The position numbers and the translations under genes were made by a program. From Prevotella sp. (GTDB lineage: Bacteria > Bacteroidota > Bacteroidia > Bacteroidales > Bacteroidaceae): a DNA stretch of 64,000 nucleotides. The stretch covers positions 124,001 to 188,000 of the forward strand of contig JAFYJN010000041.1 in NCBI GenBank assembly GCA_017538105.1. The letters run 5' to 3'. This document shows positions 16,500 to 25,300 of the stretch, one piece after another (the first letter of the stretch is position 1; every line of letters starts with the position of its first letter). The notes below the pieces were generated by a model. The model was not told where the DNA came from. It saw only the letters and a program-made list of their open reading frames with translations, and did not search any database.

Positions 16500-18935
16500 C
16501 TACACATTCGCTACCGACATGATATTGGCGAAGACACCGGCGGCGGTCACGCTGGCACCGGCTCCATAGCCTTGAATCTGCATGGGATATTCCTTGTAAC
16601 GCTCGGTGGTGAGCATGACGATGTTGTTCGACCCCTCCAGGTTGTAGAAGGGATGGCCCTTGCCTACTTCTTGCAGACTGACCTTCGCCTGACCGTGGTC
16701 CATCGTGGCCACGAAACGCCAGTGCTTACCCTCGCGCTCCAACTTCTCACGACGGGCCTCGAAGTCGGCATCCAACAGGGGTAGGTCTTTCCAGAATGTG
16801 TCCAGACTGCCCTCGAAATAGCTTTGGGGGATGAACAGCTCGCGCTTCACATCATCCTGTTCGATGCGATAGCCGGCCTCGCGTGTCAAGATGACGAGTT
16901 TACGTACCACGTCCATGCCGCTCAGGTCGATACGTGGGTCGGGTTCACTGTATCCTTGCTCCTTGGCGTGACGAACGGTTGCGGAGAAAGGCACGTCGGC
17001 GGCGATGTCGTTGAAGATGAAGTTCAGCGTGCCGCTCAGTACGGCCTCAATCTTCAGGATACGGTCGCCGGAGTTGCGCAGGTCGTTGATGGTGCCGATG
17101 ATAGGCAGTCCGGCACCTACATTGGTCTCAAAGCGGAATTTCACACCGCGCGCCAGGGCCGTCTCCTTCAGTCGCTCATATTTCTCGTAGTCCGACGAGG
17201 CGGCTATCTTATTGGCGGCGATGACGCTGATGTTATGCTCGAGGAAATCCTGATAGAGCGAGGCCACTTCATGGCTGGCGGTGCAGTCCACGAATACGCT
17301 GTTGAAGATGTTCATGCCTATCACCTCGTCGCGCAGACGACTGATATTACTCGGAGCCGAAGCCTTCAACTGCTCGCGGTAGGTCGTCAGGTCTATACCG
17401 TCGCGGGTGAAGATGGCATTCTTCGAACTGGCGATACCCACAACATTGAGCTTCAGTCGGTTACGCTCCTTCAACGTCTCATACTGACTGCTGATTTGCT
17501 CGATGAGCTTGCTGCCCACGGTACCAACACCGCAGATGAACAGGTTCAGCACCTTATATTCGGAGAGGAAGAACGAGTCGTGCAGCACATTGAGCGACTT
17601 TCGCAGGTAACGGGAATCGACGACAAAAGAGATGTTAGTCTCTGAGGCGCCCTGTGCACATGCTATCACGCTGATACCGCTGCGACCGAGGGTGCCGAAC
17701 AACTTGCCGGCGATACCTGGGGTATGCTTCATGTTCTCGCCTACGATGGCGATGGTGGCAAGTCCCGTCTCGGCATGCATGGGGAACATGGCACCGGTAT
17801 GTATCTCTTTCGCAAATTCTTCGTTCAGCACGGCCACAGCACGCTCGGCATCCTCGTCACGCACACCGATGGAGGTGGAGTTTTCCGATGATGCCTGTGA
17901 CACCATGAACACGCTGATGCCATTGTCGGCGAGGGCGGTGAAGATACGGCGGTTGACACCAATCACACCCACCATCGACAGACCAGTGACGGTAATCAGT
18001 GTGGTGCCGGCGATGCTCGAGATGCCCTTGATGGGCTTGCGGTCGTTGTCTATCTTATCCTTGATGATGGTACCGGGACCTTCAGGATTGAAGGTGTTCT
18101 TTACCAGGATGGGAATGTTCTTGACGCATACGGGGTATATGGTCGGGGGATATATCACCTTTGCGCCGAAGTTGCAGAGCTCCATGGCCTCCACGTAACT
18201 CAGCTCGTTGATGGTGTAAGCTGTCTTGATGACACGAGGGTCGGCGGTCATGAACCCGTCAACGTCGGTCCATATCTCCAGTACCTCGGCATCGAGGGCG
18301 GCGGCGATGATGGCGGCGGTGTAGTCGCTGCCGCCGCGTCCCAGGTTGGTTGTCTCACCGCTGTCTTTGTCGCGGCTGATGAAACCGGGAACGACACTGA
18401 TGCGCGGCATGTCGGCGAATGTCTCGCGTGTCAGGCGCATAGTCAGGTCACTGCTGAGTATATGACGGCCGTTCTTCTTCTCCGTACGGATGAAGTCGCG
18501 TGCATTAACACGACGTGCACCGCGTATCAGCGTGGCCACTATATGACTGCTTAGACGCTCACCGTAACTGACGATGGCATCTTGGGTCTTCTCACTCAGG
18601 TCATGTATTAGAAAAACGCCGAAATAGATACTTTTCAACTGGTCGAACAACTGGTCGACGGTGGAGAAAAGCTGTTCTCTTTTCTTCGGCTCGGTGATGA
18701 TGGTGTCTATCATCTGGTGATGACGGTGCACTATCTCTTCAAACTCGGTCTTGTAACGCTCATCGCCCTGCAAGGCCATCTTCGATGTGGAGAGCAGTTT
18801 GTCGGTGATGCCGTTCAGGGCGCTCACTGTTACTACTACGGGCTGTTTCTTCGCCTCACGCTCCACAATTTTTTTTAAGCACAGGATGCTCTTTACGGAA
18901 CCAACAGATGTTCCGCCAAATTTCATTACTTTCAT
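16500..18935 (-). CDS. thrA: Bifunctional aspartokinase / homoserine dehydrogenase
   Basis: Catalyses the first and third steps from aspartate to threonine. The 811-residue fusion has an aspartokinase domain from MKVMKFGGTSVGSVKSI to about residue 280 with NLGRGGSDYTAAIIA. Regulatory ACT domains follow at about 305-450 (TVTGLSMVGVIGVNRRIFTA; AIVGENMKHTPGIAGKLFG), then homoserine dehydrogenase from about 455 (NLFICGVGTVGSKLIEQ) with NVGAGLPIIGTINDLRNSGD and the catalytic-lysine side YSEPDPRIDLSGMDVVRKL. The longest frame adds 24 residues from 19007; the family start is at 18935, consistent with the promoter at 18993. The leader contains a CCCCC-GTTGTGA-GGGGG hairpin but is too short for a classical leader-peptide attenuator. 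Confidence 0.96.
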   Translation of the reverse strand: MKVMKFGGTSVGSVKSILCLKKIVEREAKKQPVVVTVSALNGITDKLLSTSKMALQGDERYKTEFEEIVHRHHQMIDTIITEPKKREQLFSTVDQLFDQLKSIYFGVFLIHDLSEKTQDAIVSYGERLSSHIVATLIRGARRVNARDFIRTEKKNGRHILSSDLTMRLTRETFADMPRISVVPGFISRDKDSGETTNLGRGGSDYTAAIIAAALDAEVLEIWTDVDGFMTADPRVIKTAYTINELSYVEAMELCNFGAKVIYPPTIYPVCVKNIPILVKNTFNPEGPGTIIKDKIDNDRKPIKGISSIAGTTLITVTGLSMVGVIGVNRRIFTALADNGISVFMVSQASSENSTSIGVRDEDAERAVAVLNEEFAKEIHTGAMFPMHAETGLATIAIVGENMKHTPGIAGKLFGTLGRSGISVIACAQGASETNISFVVDSRYLRKSLNVLHDSFFLSEYKVLNLFICGVGTVGSKLIEQISSQYETLKERNRLKLNVVGIASSKNAIFTRDGIDLTTYREQLKASAPSNISRLRDEVIGMNIFNSVFVDCTASHEVASLYQDFLEHNISVIAANKIAASSDYEKYERLKETALARGVKFRFETNVGAGLPIIGTINDLRNSGDRILKIEAVLSGTLNFIFNDIAADVPFSATVRHAKEQGYSEPDPRIDLSGMDVVRKLVILTREAGYRIEQDDVKRELFIPQSYFEGSLDTFWKDLPLLDADFEARREKLEREGKHWRFVATMDHGQAKVSLQEVGKGHPFYNLEGSNNIVMLTTERYKEYPMQIQGYGAGASVTAAGVFANIMSVANV

Positions 18936-18992
18936 GTTTCTTTTTTGCGTTTGTGGTACCCCCTCACAACGGGGGATTCTTCCATTCCGCCT

Positions 18993-19024
18993 GCAAAGGT
19001 AGTGCAAACCGAAGACAATACAAA
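18993..19024 (-). promoter_or_regulatory. thrA promoter
   Basis: TACCTTTGC at 18993-19001 with TTTG at 19021-19024, 19 bases apart on the minus strand. A similar but promoter-dead block headed aaaggtagtgcaa lies at 19070-19082. Confidence 0.7.
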
Positions 19025-19035
19025 AGAAACTTGTT

Positions 19036-19330
19036 TATTTTTATTGTTGAGGTGCCGCGTAATTTATTTAAAGGTAGTGCAAGGCGAGTGAAATACAAAA
19101 CAAAATACAAAGTTTTTGTTTTTATTCCCAGATGGCTTGTCAAACACAGTCCCAACATAATTCTCTCACAGATATCACGGAAATGCACAGAAATGGGTGG
19201 TTTATTAAACTTTGTCCCAACCTCATTTTATAATCTTTTAATTTTTAATCTTCTCGGGAGAAGAGTATAACCGCGGATGTAAGGTAGGCCCAGCCGATAT
19301 TTGTATTCAGACTAAAGTTGAAAAGATAGT
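19036..19330. other. Gene-free stretch upstream of thrA and the ATPase gene
   Basis: About 300 bases with no credible reading frame. It holds the decayed second copy of the thrA promoter segment (19070-19130), then degenerate ctcacagatatcacgg-like low-complexity sequence (19160-19190) and A/T-rich filler. Nothing else was recognised. Confidence 0.5.
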
Positions 19331-19334
19331 AAAT

Positions 19335-19381
19335 AAAGTTCCGCCAAAGTTGTTAAATATTACGAACTTTGGCGGAACTTT
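19335..19381. promoter_or_regulatory. Perfect 17-base inverted repeat upstream of the ATPase gene
   Basis: AAAGTTCCGCCAAAGTT (19335-19351) and AACTTTGGCGGAACTTT (19365-19381) are exact reverse complements separated by 13 bases. The right arm ends 13 bases before the promoter core of the gene. A third, direct copy with one mismatch follows the gene at 20868-20884. It could be an operator or the ends of a mobile unit. Confidence 0.75.
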
Positions 19382-19394
19382 TGAAAGAAATCGT

Positions 19395-19403
19395 TACCTT
19401 TGC
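19395..19403 (+). promoter_or_regulatory. Promoter core of the ATPase gene
   Basis: TACCTTTGC placed 14 bases before the ATG at 19418. The first in-frame TTG start (19400) lies within it and is excluded. The transcript leader must be very short. Confidence 0.65.
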
Positions 19404-19417
19404 GGAAAAATACGCAC

Positions 19418-20845
19418 ATGGACAAAATAATAGGAAGAGACTATCAGTTTGCCAAGCTCAAGAGCTATGAAGGGAGTGGCAAGAGTGAATTCATTGCTCT
19501 GTATGGCCGAAGGCGTGTTGGTAAGACATCCTTGATTAGATACTATTTCAAAGATAAATTCGACTTCTTTGTAAGTGGTGTTTTGGAAGGTGTGCGTGAA
19601 GACCAGAAGACAGCTTTCCTTGCCGCACTACAGAAATATGGCTACAAGGGACCAAAACCACAAAACTGGCATGAGGCCTTTGAAGCACTTGGAACCATCG
19701 TAACTCGATGTAAAAGAAAGAAACGCTGTGTCATTTTTATCGATGAAATATCGTGCTTCGATATAGAATACTCCAGGTTTGTGAAAGAGCTTGGCATTTT
19801 CTGGAACAATATAGCCTCATGGCAGGATAATGTCTTTCTTGTCATCTGCGGATCGGCTACATCGTGGATGATTCGCAATGTGATAGACAACCGTGGGGGG
19901 CTGCACCGCCGCGTTACTCATGAAATGCATCTGAGGCCTTTCAGCCTCTATCAGTCAGAGGCGTATTTCAAAGCAAAGCATTTCAGGTGGGACCGCATGA
20001 CCATCCTACAGTTGTATATGGCCTTGGGAGGCGTTCCTTACTACTTCTCATTGCTTGACCCTGCAAAGAGTGCAGCAGAGAACATTGATAAACTATATTT
20101 CGCTACAGACCCTGAACTGAAGGATGAGTTTCATAGGCTTTACAGGTCGCTATTCAATAATCCAGAGAAATACATGGATGTGATACGCCTTCTCTTGAAG
20201 AGCCGACAGGGAATGACTCGTAAGGAAATATCTGAGAAACTGCGTATATCATCAGGGGAAGACCTTTCAAAAATGCTGGCAGACCTTGTCTTTTGCGATT
20301 TGATTTCACACCACAGCAATGGTGGGAAGATCAACTCAAGTATATACCGACTGACGGACTTCTTCACAATCTTTTATCTCACGTTCTGTAACGGAACTGT
20401 AACAGACCGTGCTTTTTGGCGACATACCATCAACACGCCCGTTCAGAACACATGGTACGGACTGGCATTCGAGCGTGTCTGTATATGTCACATATGGGAA
20501 ATTATCCAGTCGCTCAGATTGGACACTATCCTAACTAAGTTCTATTCGTGGCGCAGCAAGAAATCAGAAGTAGGTGCTCAGATAGACATGCTGATTGAGC
20601 GGGCTGACGGGATCATCGATGTCTGTGAAATGAAATACTCTCGCTATGAATATCGTCAGGATAAGGATGACAGCAGGAATCTCGCAAACAAAATTGCGGA
20701 TTTCGAAGAGGAGACAAACACCAAGTATAACATACAAACGGTGTTGATAACGACATGGGGACTGAAGGATAATCTGCATAGTGATGAATTTCAGAAGGTG
20801 TTGACAATGAATGACTTATTTGTTGAAAATACTGAAGATTCTTAA
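19418..20845 (+). CDS. Archaeal-type AAA+ ATPase with C-terminal PD-(D/E)XK-like domain (DUF234)
   Basis: The 475-residue product has a Walker A motif at residues 30-38 (GRRRVGKTS), Walker B at 105-110 (VIFIDE) and a sensor-like LVICGSATSWM, as in COG1672-type ATPases. A winged-helix region follows (RQGMTRKEISEKLRISSGED). The C-terminal domain carries the nuclease-type pattern Asp390 (GAQIDMLIE), then Glu404 and Lys406 (DVCEMKYS). Such ATPases are multi-copy in many Bacteroidota, and their role is unknown; a nucleic-acid target is inferred from the nuclease signature. It is a single gene flanked by copies of a 17-base repeat. Codon use is A/T-richer than in thrA, consistent with acquisition. 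Confidence 0.88.
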   Translation: MDKIIGRDYQFAKLKSYEGSGKSEFIALYGRRRVGKTSLIRYYFKDKFDFFVSGVLEGVREDQKTAFLAALQKYGYKGPKPQNWHEAFEALGTIVTRCKRKKRCVIFIDEISCFDIEYSRFVKELGIFWNNIASWQDNVFLVICGSATSWMIRNVIDNRGGLHRRVTHEMHLRPFSLYQSEAYFKAKHFRWDRMTILQLYMALGGVPYYFSLLDPAKSAAENIDKLYFATDPELKDEFHRLYRSLFNNPEKYMDVIRLLLKSRQGMTRKEISEKLRISSGEDLSKMLADLVFCDLISHHSNGGKINSSIYRLTDFFTIFYLTFCNGTVTDRAFWRHTINTPVQNTWYGLAFERVCICHIWEIIQSLRLDTILTKFYSWRSKKSEVGAQIDMLIERADGIIDVCEMKYSRYEYRQDKDDSRNLANKIADFEEETNTKYNIQTVLITTWGLKDNLHSDEFQKVLTMNDLFVENTEDS

Positions 20846-20867
20846 GCCAAAACAATCTTTATTATGA

Positions 20868-20884
20868 AACTTTGGCAGAACTTT
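20868..20884 (+). repeat. Downstream copy of the 17-base ATPase-flanking repeat
   Basis: AACTTTGGCAGAACTTT, one mismatch from the right arm at 19365-19381 and in direct orientation to it. It lies 22 bases after the stop codon. Confidence 0.75.
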
Positions 20885-20940
20885 TTTTGAAGCCGAAAGA
20901 AGAGACCGTTAATCCTTTCTCTATTCGTTTACGTCCATCA

Positions 20941-21006
20941 AACCGCCAAATTTATACCAAATTCAGTGGTTATAACCGCCAATTTTATGCCAAATTCAGC
21001 GGTTAC
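20941..21006. repeat. Two tandem 33-base palindromic units
   Basis: Units at 20941-20973 and 20974-21006 each start AACCGCCAA and end near CAGCGGTTA or CAGTGGTTA, so each could form a stem AACCGC/GCGGTT. They differ at five positions. The TTTGGCGG core resembles the 17-base repeat around the ATPase gene. Confidence 0.7.
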
Positions 21007-21020
21007 CATCACTTTTTCTT

Positions 21021-21097
21021 CCCTCCCTTCGGGAGGGTCAGGGTGGGTATTAGGTTGTTTTTTCTTCCCTCCCTTTGGGAGGGTCAGGGTGGGTATT
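21021..21097 (+). repeat. Hairpin/G-quadruplex repeat, two copies
   Basis: Copies at 21021-21051 and 21067-21097, each with CCCTCCC-TTY-GGGAGGG, then TCAGGGTGGGTATT. They are 46 bases apart and preceded by the same tttttctt. Here they do not follow a stop codon, unlike most other copies. Confidence 0.85.
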
Positions 21098-21208
21098 TTA
21101 TCCCTTCCCTTGCAGTCCTTTTGGGTATCTTTTGCATATGGCTTCACTCCTTTAACTCCTTAACTTCTTAACTTCTAAACTTCTCAACATAATAGTTGAG
21201 AATTTTTA

Positions 21209-21241
21209 TTTGCATTTTTCAATATTTCTTTTTATATTTGC
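21209..21241 (+). promoter_or_regulatory. Promoter of a structured RNA
   Basis: TATATTTGC at 21233-21241 with TTTG at 21209-21212, 20 bases apart. The next protein start is about 340 bases downstream, so the transcript begins with a long non-coding part. Confidence 0.65.
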
Positions 21242-21247
21242 ATCCGA

Positions 21248-21520
21248 GAGTATTACGACTTGTGGGGAAAGAGTCCTCATGTTGGTCTTTACCTCTGGTT
21301 TGAAGTGGAATAATTCACTGATAACCAATATCTTATCGTTATAAGGAGCGTTATGCTTTTCTTGTTGAACAGAAACCTGAGAAATTTCTAAGAATAACAA
21401 GAGAGGGCATGATGGTTCTCACGCGTATGCGTGGGGCTGCTGTCATTGCATCTAGTTATTCGGGTTTTCTCAGGACCTCTGTTCGAAGGTGTGGGCATAC
21501 AGTGCCACGCTTCTTCGTAT
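21248..21520 (+). ncRNA. Candidate structured non-coding RNA (rod-like fold)
   Basis: Long-range pairings form a rod. GAACAGA (21367-21373) pairs with TCTGTTC (21478-21484). CCTGAGAAA (21376-21384) pairs with TTTCTCAGG (21466-21474). GAATAAC (21392-21398) pairs with GTTATTC (21455-21461). A CACGC-GTAT-GCGTG hairpin sits near the tip. Immediately after comes GAAGGTGTGG/CCACGCTTC (21485-21513), a possible terminator although its U-run is poor. Upstream are two smaller hairpins. The rod with internal loops recalls 6S RNA, but I cannot match a conserved 6S sequence; it could also be the regulatory leader of the two small genes that follow. Confidence 0.5.
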
Positions 21521-21585
21521 ATATATTATTAACCTAAACTAGGCTTTCTATTGGCACATGGGAGAGCTGTTTAAAGAATTAAATA

Positions 21586-21915
21586 ATGCATTATCTTTTA
21601 TTATTATCTGATACAACAGGCTGGATAGGCTTGGTTGTTGGCATTCTCGGTGTTATTGCCGCTATCATCTGGGGATATATACCCAAAAAGCGCAATGAAA
21701 CTATTGAGGGGTTAACAAGTAAACTGAACAATACCCGAAAAGAACTGCTATCCTTATACGAGGATGTTTACCAATTAATCCAAATAGAGGACTTTCTAGA
21801 AAAGGATTCTGGTATTTCAAAACAACAAGCAAGAAAAGGCTTTACTTTAAGTAATCGCTGTGAACGTGCCAGAATTGAGAGAAGGATAGACGATTTAAAG
21901 AAAGGGCTGGACTAA
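21586..21915 (+). CDS. Small membrane protein with coiled coil, unknown function
   Basis: The 109-residue product has one N-terminal transmembrane helix (about 12-31, WIGLVVGILGVIAAIIWGYI), a basic stop-transfer PKKR, and then a charged helical cytoplasmic part likely to form a coiled coil (KLNNTRKELLSLYEDVYQL), ending RIDDLKKGLD. No family was recognised. Its stop TAA overlaps the next ATG by one base (TAATG), so the pair is translationally coupled. It lies 65 bases after the folded RNA. Low G+C compared with housekeeping neighbours suggests an accessory origin. The layout (RNA, TM helix plus coiled coil, small soluble protein) would suit a toxin-antitoxin or defence pair, but nothing in the sequence proves it. 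Confidence 0.7.
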   Translation: MHYLLLLSDTTGWIGLVVGILGVIAAIIWGYIPKKRNETIEGLTSKLNNTRKELLSLYEDVYQLIQIEDFLEKDSGISKQQARKGFTLSNRCERARIERRIDDLKKGLD

Positions 21916-22232
21916 TGTGCGAATCATTGAATGAAGGTTGCTGTAGAACCATTATTGAAATAATCAACAGTGTCTTGTTTGCTGAGGGGTATGAAGTACA
22001 ATTGTCATATTCTCATTATCAGTTTAAAGAGATTCTTCACCATATTTTTATAAACGAAACCACCTTTACAAATAAGAAAGGAAAAAAGAGAACGATAAAT
22101 TGTGTTCAATTTAAGACTCTCCAAATATTTGAAGAGTTCAAAAGTAATTGTGAGCATATACACCAAAAAGCTTATAATGATTTGAAAGAATTAATTGAAG
22201 GCGATTCTTTCTTAATCTATATTTTATTCTAA
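21915..22232 (+). CDS. Small soluble protein coupled to the membrane protein, unknown function
   Basis: The 105-residue product (MCESLNEGCCRTIIEIINSV start) has no signal peptide or transmembrane helix. It is helical at both ends with a central beta-like stretch around GYEVQLSYSHYQFKEILHHI and a Lys-rich loop TNKKGKKRTINC. Cysteines at positions 2, 9, 10 and in the centre are not arranged as a recognisable metal site. The coupling to the preceding gene implies that the two work together. No homologue was recognised. Confidence 0.65.
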   Translation: MCESLNEGCCRTIIEIINSVLFAEGYEVQLSYSHYQFKEILHHIFINETTFTNKKGKKRTINCVQFKTLQIFEEFKSNCEHIHQKAYNDLKELIEGDSFLIYILF

Positions 22233-22307
22233 AAAGATATCTATAAACAAATCAACTCTTCAACTCATCAACTTATAAACTCAAATAACACCAAAAACTC
22301 AAACAAT

Positions 22308-25300
22308 ATGAAAAAACTATTACTATTAGCCCTTTTGCTCTGCGGTATATCCCAAGCATGGGCTGCCGAATGGACTGACAGCAATGGAATAAGCTGGACC
22401 TTTACTGTTAGTGGCGCAAATGCAACTAATATCGTGCCATATGATAAGTCCAGTATTTCAGGCGAGGTGTTGATTCCTAGCAAAGTGAATAATGGTATAA
22501 GGGATTTGACCGTGACGAGCATCGGCAGATCTGCGTTCTCCGACTGCTCCGGTCTGACGAGCGTTACCATCCCCGAAGGTGTGAGCATCGGCATGTCTGC
22601 GTTCTCAGGCTGCACGGGCCTGACGAGCGTGATCATCCCCGAAGGTGTGAGCATCGGTTCATCTGCGTTTTCCGGCTGCACCGGCCTGACGAGCGTGACT
22701 TTCCCCTCGACTTTGACGAACATTAGTGATTTTGCGTTTCAAGGTTGTACTGGCCTGACGAGCGTGACTATCCCCTCAAGCGTGACATCCATTGGCAATG
22801 CTGCGTTCCAAAACTGCCATATGACCAAAGTAATTGTGCCTGATCTTTCAGCATGGTGCAATATCAATTTTAGTGGTGATTCTGCAAATCCTCTCATATA
22901 TGCAGATCATTTATATAGTGATGAGAATACGGAAATAACCGAATTGATGATTCCCAATGGAGTCATAACCATCAGACACCATGCGTTCCAGGGATGCTCT
23001 AGCCTGACTAGCATAACCATCCCTGAGAGTGTGACGAGCATCGAAAACGTAGCCTTTAATGGTTGCTCCGGGATGACGAGTATTACCATCCCTCAGAGCG
23101 TAACGAGTATCGGTAGCTATGTTTTCGATAATTGCCCTAGCTTGACAACGGTGAAAGTTTCCGTTACTGACCTAGCCGCTTTCTGCAACAATACAATAGT
23201 CAATCTAATTCGTAATTATTCTACTATCAGTTCTAAGACTGTGATATTTATTGATGAAGAGGGAAACGAAATCACTGAATGTGCCATCCCGGAGGGTGTG
23301 ACGAGCATAGGCTCTTTTGCGTTCTATAAATGCCGCAGCCTGACGAGCTTGATCATCCCCTCGAGTGTGACGAGCATCGGCAATAATGCGTTCTATGACT
23401 GCTCCAGCTTGGCGAGCTTGACCATTCCCGAGGGTGTGACGAGCATCGGCAATCAGGCTTTTTCTAGCTGTACCAGTCTGACAAGTGTTACCATTCCCTC
23501 TAGTATGACAAATATCGGAGAAAAAGTGTTTGAATCTATCAACTTGACGTTTGTGACCATTAACGCGACGAACGTCCCTTCATTGAATAATACCAATTCT
23601 TTCCCGAGTCCAATGGTAGTTCTTGTTCCAGAATCTGCATTAAACGATTATCTTGCTGCGGATGTTTGGAAAGATATGACAGACCGAATTACGTCTATAA
23701 GTCCATATAATGATTATTCCGCAACTGTTTCTGCTCAAGAAACTTCTTCTGGCATTCATGCAGCTATAGGTGAGGAGAATCTCAACAAAGTAATTAGTCT
23801 GAAAATATCAGGAACAATCAATAGTTACGACATCATGGTTATCCGTAACAAAATGCTTTGTCTCCGACATCTTGACCTTTCTGATGCAACCATTGTTGCC
23901 AGTGATTATGAATACGTTTCAGGTTGTAAGACGGAGGACAATAAGATTGGGAATAAAATGTTTAATGGATTGTCGAGATTTAAAACAATTCAATTGCCAT
24001 TAAGCGTAACGAGCATCGGCGATTATGCGTTCTCTGGTTGCTCTGGCCTGACGAGCGTGACCATCCCCTCGAGCGTAACGAGCATCGGCGATTATGCGTT
24101 CACTCGTTGCTCTGGCCTGACGAGTGTGACCATCCCCGAGGGCGTGACGAGCATAGGCACTAGTGCGTTCTATAACTGCTCCGGCCTGACGAGCGTTACC
24201 ATCCTCGAGGGTGTGACGAGCATCGGCGGTTATGCGTTTTATGGTTGCTCCGGCCTGACGAGCGTTACCATCCTCGAGGGTGTGACGAGCATCGGCGGTT
24301 ATGCGTTTTCTGGTTGCTCTGGCCTGACGAGCGTGACCATCCCTGAAGGAGTGACGAGCATTGGCGAATATGCGTTCTCTCGTTGCTCTGGCCTGACAAA
24401 CATTGTCCTCCCTTCCACCTTGACAGGGCCTATACGTTCTTATTGTTTTCAAGGTTGCAGTGGACTCACAGAGATTCGCATTCCACCGATGGTAACCAGC
24501 GTAGGAAGTTCTGCATTTAGTGGTTGTTCAGCCCTGAAAGACTACTACGTTTATGTGGTGGATCCCTTCAGTATCGACATGGGCAGTTTCGCCAACTATA
24601 CCACCGCTACGTTGCATGTGCCTACACAAAGCTATTACAACTACTATTGGAACACGCAATGGAGCCAGTTTGCCAACCTTGTGGAGTTCGATGAGCCTTA
24701 CTCCCGTTTCTATCTCCAGAACGACTACACGCTGGCTGACGACAAACGCTTCGACGGCGAGCCAGATGCCGACTTCCACGAGAACTCGGGCTTTATCGTT
24801 GATGGTAACGACAGCCAGGATTTGGGCGATGTGCACGTCATCGGCAACGGCACCGATGCCGCGAGCATCATCGACGACGGCAACATCACGGCGCAGAACG
24901 TCTTTTTCGACATCACCATAGCCGCCAACAAGTGGTACTTCTTCGCCTTCCCCTTCCGCGTGAAGGTGAGCGACATCGTGGCACCGGGATACTATGCTCT
25001 GCGCTGGTACGACGGTGAGGCACGCGCCGCCAACGGACAAGGAGGCTGGAAAGACTTCACGGGCGAATACCTGGAGCCGGGCATCGGATACATCATCCAA
25101 TGCAACGCGGCGGGCACGCTCAACATCCCGTCCACCAACCCGACATTCGACGGTCAGGATAAGGACAACACACTCTCCATGCACCACTCCGACAACGGAC
25201 AGCACGCATCGTGGAACTTCATGGGTAACCCGTGGCTGAGCTACTTCGACATCAACGACTGCGGCTTCGACGCACCGTTCACTATCTGGAACGGCAGCGG

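Noticed and set aside
21248-21585. RNase P RNA, tmRNA or retron RNA
   Set aside because: The conserved RNase P and tmRNA end sequences are not found, and there is no reverse transcriptase gene nearby.
21558-21611. 17-codon leader peptide overlapping the small membrane protein start
   Set aside because: An ATG frame exists (MGELFKELNNAL...), but nothing supports its translation.
22500-24500. Regular repeats suggesting a CRISPR array
   Set aside because: The units are contiguous 69-base coding repeats of a leucine-rich-repeat protein, without spacers.
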